Source: AC-32 sp963736055 (GTDB lineage Bacteria; Actinomycetota; Thermoleophilia; Gaiellales; Gaiellaceae). From it: a stretch of DNA of 64,000 nt. Position 1 is the stretch's first letter, and every line of letters begins with the position of its first letter. The DNA lies in NCBI GenBank assembly GCA_963736055.1, contig CAVTNM010000001.1, positions 387,138-451,137 of the forward strand, given 5' to 3'. Under the pieces are notes generated by a model, which did no database searches, was not told the DNA's origin, and saw only the letters and a list, made by a program, of their open reading frames with translations. Position numbers and translations under genes: made by a program. Shown here piece after piece: positions 61,983 to 64,000 of this stretch.

Positions 61983-63628
61983 TGGCCCGAATCAAGGACG
62001 CATCGGTGCGCGAAGCCGTCGAAGCGGCGGACATGGTGGAGGTCGTCCAATCCCGGACGCAGCTACGCAAGGCCGGCGCCCGCTTCACGGGGCTCTGCCC
62101 GTTCCACGAGGAGCGCACGCCGAGCTTCTCGGTCAACCCGCAGGACAAGCTCTACTACTGCTTCGGCTGCGGCGCCGGAGGCGACATCATCAGCTTCGTC
62201 CGCGAGACCGAGCAGCTCGACTTCGCGCAGGCTGTCGAGTGGCTGGCCGACCGCTTCCGCGTGACCCTCGAGTACGAGGAGTCGTCGCCGGAGCGCGACG
62301 CGGAGCGCAGCCGGCGCGAGCGGCTTCTGGCCCTGCTCGAGCAGGCGACGAGCTTCTACGAGCGCTATCTCTGGGACTCGGAGGCGGGCGGGCCGGCGCG
62401 TGCGTACCTCGAGGGACGCGGTCTCGCCGAAGAGGTGTGCCGCGAGTACCGGCTCGGGCTGGCGCCCGGCGGCGCGACGCTGGCGCGCAAGGCGCGCGAG
62501 AAGGCCTTCACCGCGGCGGAGCTCGCCGCCGCAGGACTCGTCAACCGGCGGGGGAACGACTACTTCGCGGGGCGGCTGCTCTTTCCGCTCGCCGACCCGC
62601 GTGGACGTGTGCGCGGCTTCCAGGCGCGCAAGCTGCGTGAGGACGACCCACTGCGCGCGAAGTACGTCAACTCGCCCGAGGGCGAGCTCTTCCGCAAGGG
62701 CGACCTGCTCTACGGGCTCGACCGCGCTCGGACGGCGATGGCGAAGCAGGAGCGGGCGATCGTCGTCGAGGGCAACACCGACGTGCTCGCCCTCCGCCAG
62801 GCGGGGCTGGAGCCGGTCGCGGCCTCGATGGAGACCGCGCTGACCGAGCGCCAGCTCAAGGAGCTGACGCGGCTGACGCACAAGCTCTACCTCTGCTTCG
62901 ACGGTGACGCTGCAGGCGAAGCGGCGACGCTGCGCGGGATGGAGCTCGCGACTGCGCAAGGACTCGACGTGCGGGTGGTGGCGCTGCCGCCCGGCCTCGA
63001 CCCTGCCGACGCGGCCGACGGTTTCGAGGAGCGGCTCGCCGCCGCCGAGAGCTATCTCGTCTACCGGGTCCGGCTGGAGATCGAGCGGACGCCGGACCGG
63101 CAGGAGGCGTTCGTGCGCGTCCGGGAGGTGCTCTCGCGATTCGAAGACTCGCCGGGGCGGCAGGACGCGGTGCGGCTTGCGGCAGACCGGCTCGACCTGC
63201 CGAAGGAGACGCAGGCCGGCTTCGCTCCGGGCAAGAGCGGGCACGCGACCGGCGAGATCTCGCCGCGGCTTCTCGAAAAAGGCTCGCGCCTCGAGCGCGA
63301 TGCGCTCGCCGGCGTGGCGGCGCACCCCGAGCTGCGGGAGCTGCTGGCCGAGCTCGCGCCCGAGCACTTCGACGCCGAGCTGCACCGCCGCGCCCGGGCG
63401 CACCTGCTCGAGCCTGCCGAGCCTGATGCCGAGCTCGTGCCGCTGCTGGCCGAGCTCGACGCTCGGGCGGCGACCGAGGGGATCGACGACGAGACCGCGA
63501 AGGAACTCCTGCTGCGCCTTCGCGAGCGCCAGGTCCGCCGCGAGCTGGCCGGGGCCGACCTCGAGCGGACGAAGGAGCTCCAGGAGCAGCTCGAGGCAAT
63601 CCGCGCGACGGCCGCGAACCTGGCCTAG
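61982..63628 (+). CDS. dnaG: DNA primase
   Basis: 548 residues from a GTG overlapping the dgt stop. N-terminal CHC2 zinc finger (LCPFHEERTPSFSV, then YYCFGCGAGGD), RNA polymerase core with YLEGRGLAEEVCREYRLGLA and YFAGRLLFPLADPRGRVRGF, and TOPRIM with IVVEGNTDVLAL and CFDGDAAGEAA. A C-terminal helical helicase-binding region follows. It synthesises RNA primers for replication. Slightly shorter than many DnaG proteins, but with all core motifs. Confidence 0.96.
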   Translation: MARIKDASVREAVEAADMVEVVQSRTQLRKAGARFTGLCPFHEERTPSFSVNPQDKLYYCFGCGAGGDIISFVRETEQLDFAQAVEWLADRFRVTLEYEESSPERDAERSRRERLLALLEQATSFYERYLWDSEAGGPARAYLEGRGLAEEVCREYRLGLAPGGATLARKAREKAFTAAELAAAGLVNRRGNDYFAGRLLFPLADPRGRVRGFQARKLREDDPLRAKYVNSPEGELFRKGDLLYGLDRARTAMAKQERAIVVEGNTDVLALRQAGLEPVAASMETALTERQLKELTRLTHKLYLCFDGDAAGEAATLRGMELATAQGLDVRVVALPPGLDPADAADGFEERLAAAESYLVYRVRLEIERTPDRQEAFVRVREVLSRFEDSPGRQDAVRLAADRLDLPKETQAGFAPGKSGHATGEISPRLLEKGSRLERDALAGVAAHPELRELLAELAPEHFDAELHRRARAHLLEPAEPDAELVPLLAELDARAATEGIDDETAKELLLRLRERQVRRELAGADLERTKELQEQLEAIRATAANLA

Positions 63629-63660
63629 TCGCCGCTAGAATCCGGCCCGCCGAGCACCGT

Positions 63661-63735
<75 letters not shown>

Positions 63736-63790
63736 TCACGACAGCACTGGACTCAGCGGCCTACTTACCGCGGCCGGACAGCCTGCGCTT

Positions 63791-64000
63791 CTAGGGGCGC
63801 AACCCGTTCCCGTTTGCATCCAGTGAGCCCATGCGCGCGAACGAGTAGAAGGCCAGGTAGCTGGCCAGCAGGAACGACGTGAACAGAATCGTGAGCGCGA
63901 TCGGACGCGGGTGGCTGAGGGGATGGAGCATGCCGATAGCGAGGTCGCCGACCAGCGATCCGGGCCTGACGAAAACGTCCCAGGAGTTCCAGCGCTGAAC
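63791..64000 (-). CDS. DUF1361-like membrane protein, C-terminal part
   Basis: The frame is open to the end of the window, so the N-terminus is missing. The last 69 residues include RWNSWDVFVRP, a motif seen near the end of DUF1361 proteins, and a final hydrophobic helix (IALTILFTSFLLASYLAFYS), then a short polar tail. The function is unknown. Confidence 0.6.
   Translation of the reverse strand, partial: VQRWNSWDVFVRPGSLVGDLAIGMLHPLSHPRPIALTILFTSFLLASYLAFYSFARMGSLDANGNGLRP

Overview
The window is GC-rich DNA from a deep-branching actinobacterium. Gene order (dgt-dnaG, gatCAB, serA, aconitase A), frequent GTG/TTG starts and the 16S rRNA sequence suggest class Thermoleophilia, probably Gaiellales. 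That placement rests on my recognition of the sequence, not on a search. Genes are mostly housekeeping and tightly packed, with many overlapping stop/start pairs.

Layout. 1-1.6 kb: a secreted beta-propeller protein (5' cut off), a NIF3-like domain protein and an RNase H that appears to start at CTG. 1.6-5.7 kb: tRNA-Gly followed by a 4 kb integrated element bounded by 49-bp direct repeats of the tRNA 3' half. The element carries a dead integrase, an AI-2E family permease, a coiled-coil protein and a DUF1345 membrane protein. 6.4-12.6 kb: a three-gene redox operon (GltD-like flavoprotein with ferredoxin domain, pyruvate:ferredoxin oxidoreductase, dihydroorotate-dehydrogenase-like protein), then aconitase at 12.7-15.4 kb. 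16-23.2 kb: regulators paired with likely targets (MarR with a dinucleotide-binding reductase, a Fur-family protein with a nickel/cobalt permease, MerR with a small CC-motif protein), plus membrane proteins and a PAS-LuxR regulator. 23.2-27.8 kb: a BrkB-like protein, a long leader that can fold into structured RNA ahead of a Flp pilin gene, tRNA-Cys and several secreted or unknown small proteins.

28-48 kb: class I HMG-CoA reductase, a ferritin-like protein, folD, a cold-shock gene, gatCAB, an M23 endopeptidase, a serine pathway pair (class V aminotransferase and serA), a YbaK editing-domain protein, two further aminotransferases, a RemA-like small protein, an MFS exporter, 3-methyladenine glycosylase, a class A penicillin-binding protein and tyrS. 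48.1-53.5 kb: one complete 16S-23S-5S operon without spacer tRNAs and with clear processing stems. 53.6-60 kb: a metallo-hydrolase, an M48 protease and a gene-poor stretch of small or decayed genes. 60-64 kb: SDR, dgt, dnaG, tRNA-Asn and the 3' end of a membrane protein.

Several otherwise well-conserved genes carry single-base frameshifts. Five lie within 18.3-20.1 kb, and each is repaired by removing one G of the + strand. Three one-base losses lie in dgt and one in an acetyltransferase gene. The clustering and uniform type suggest sequence or assembly error at least as much as gene decay. No CRISPR array, insertion sequence or obvious defence system was seen.
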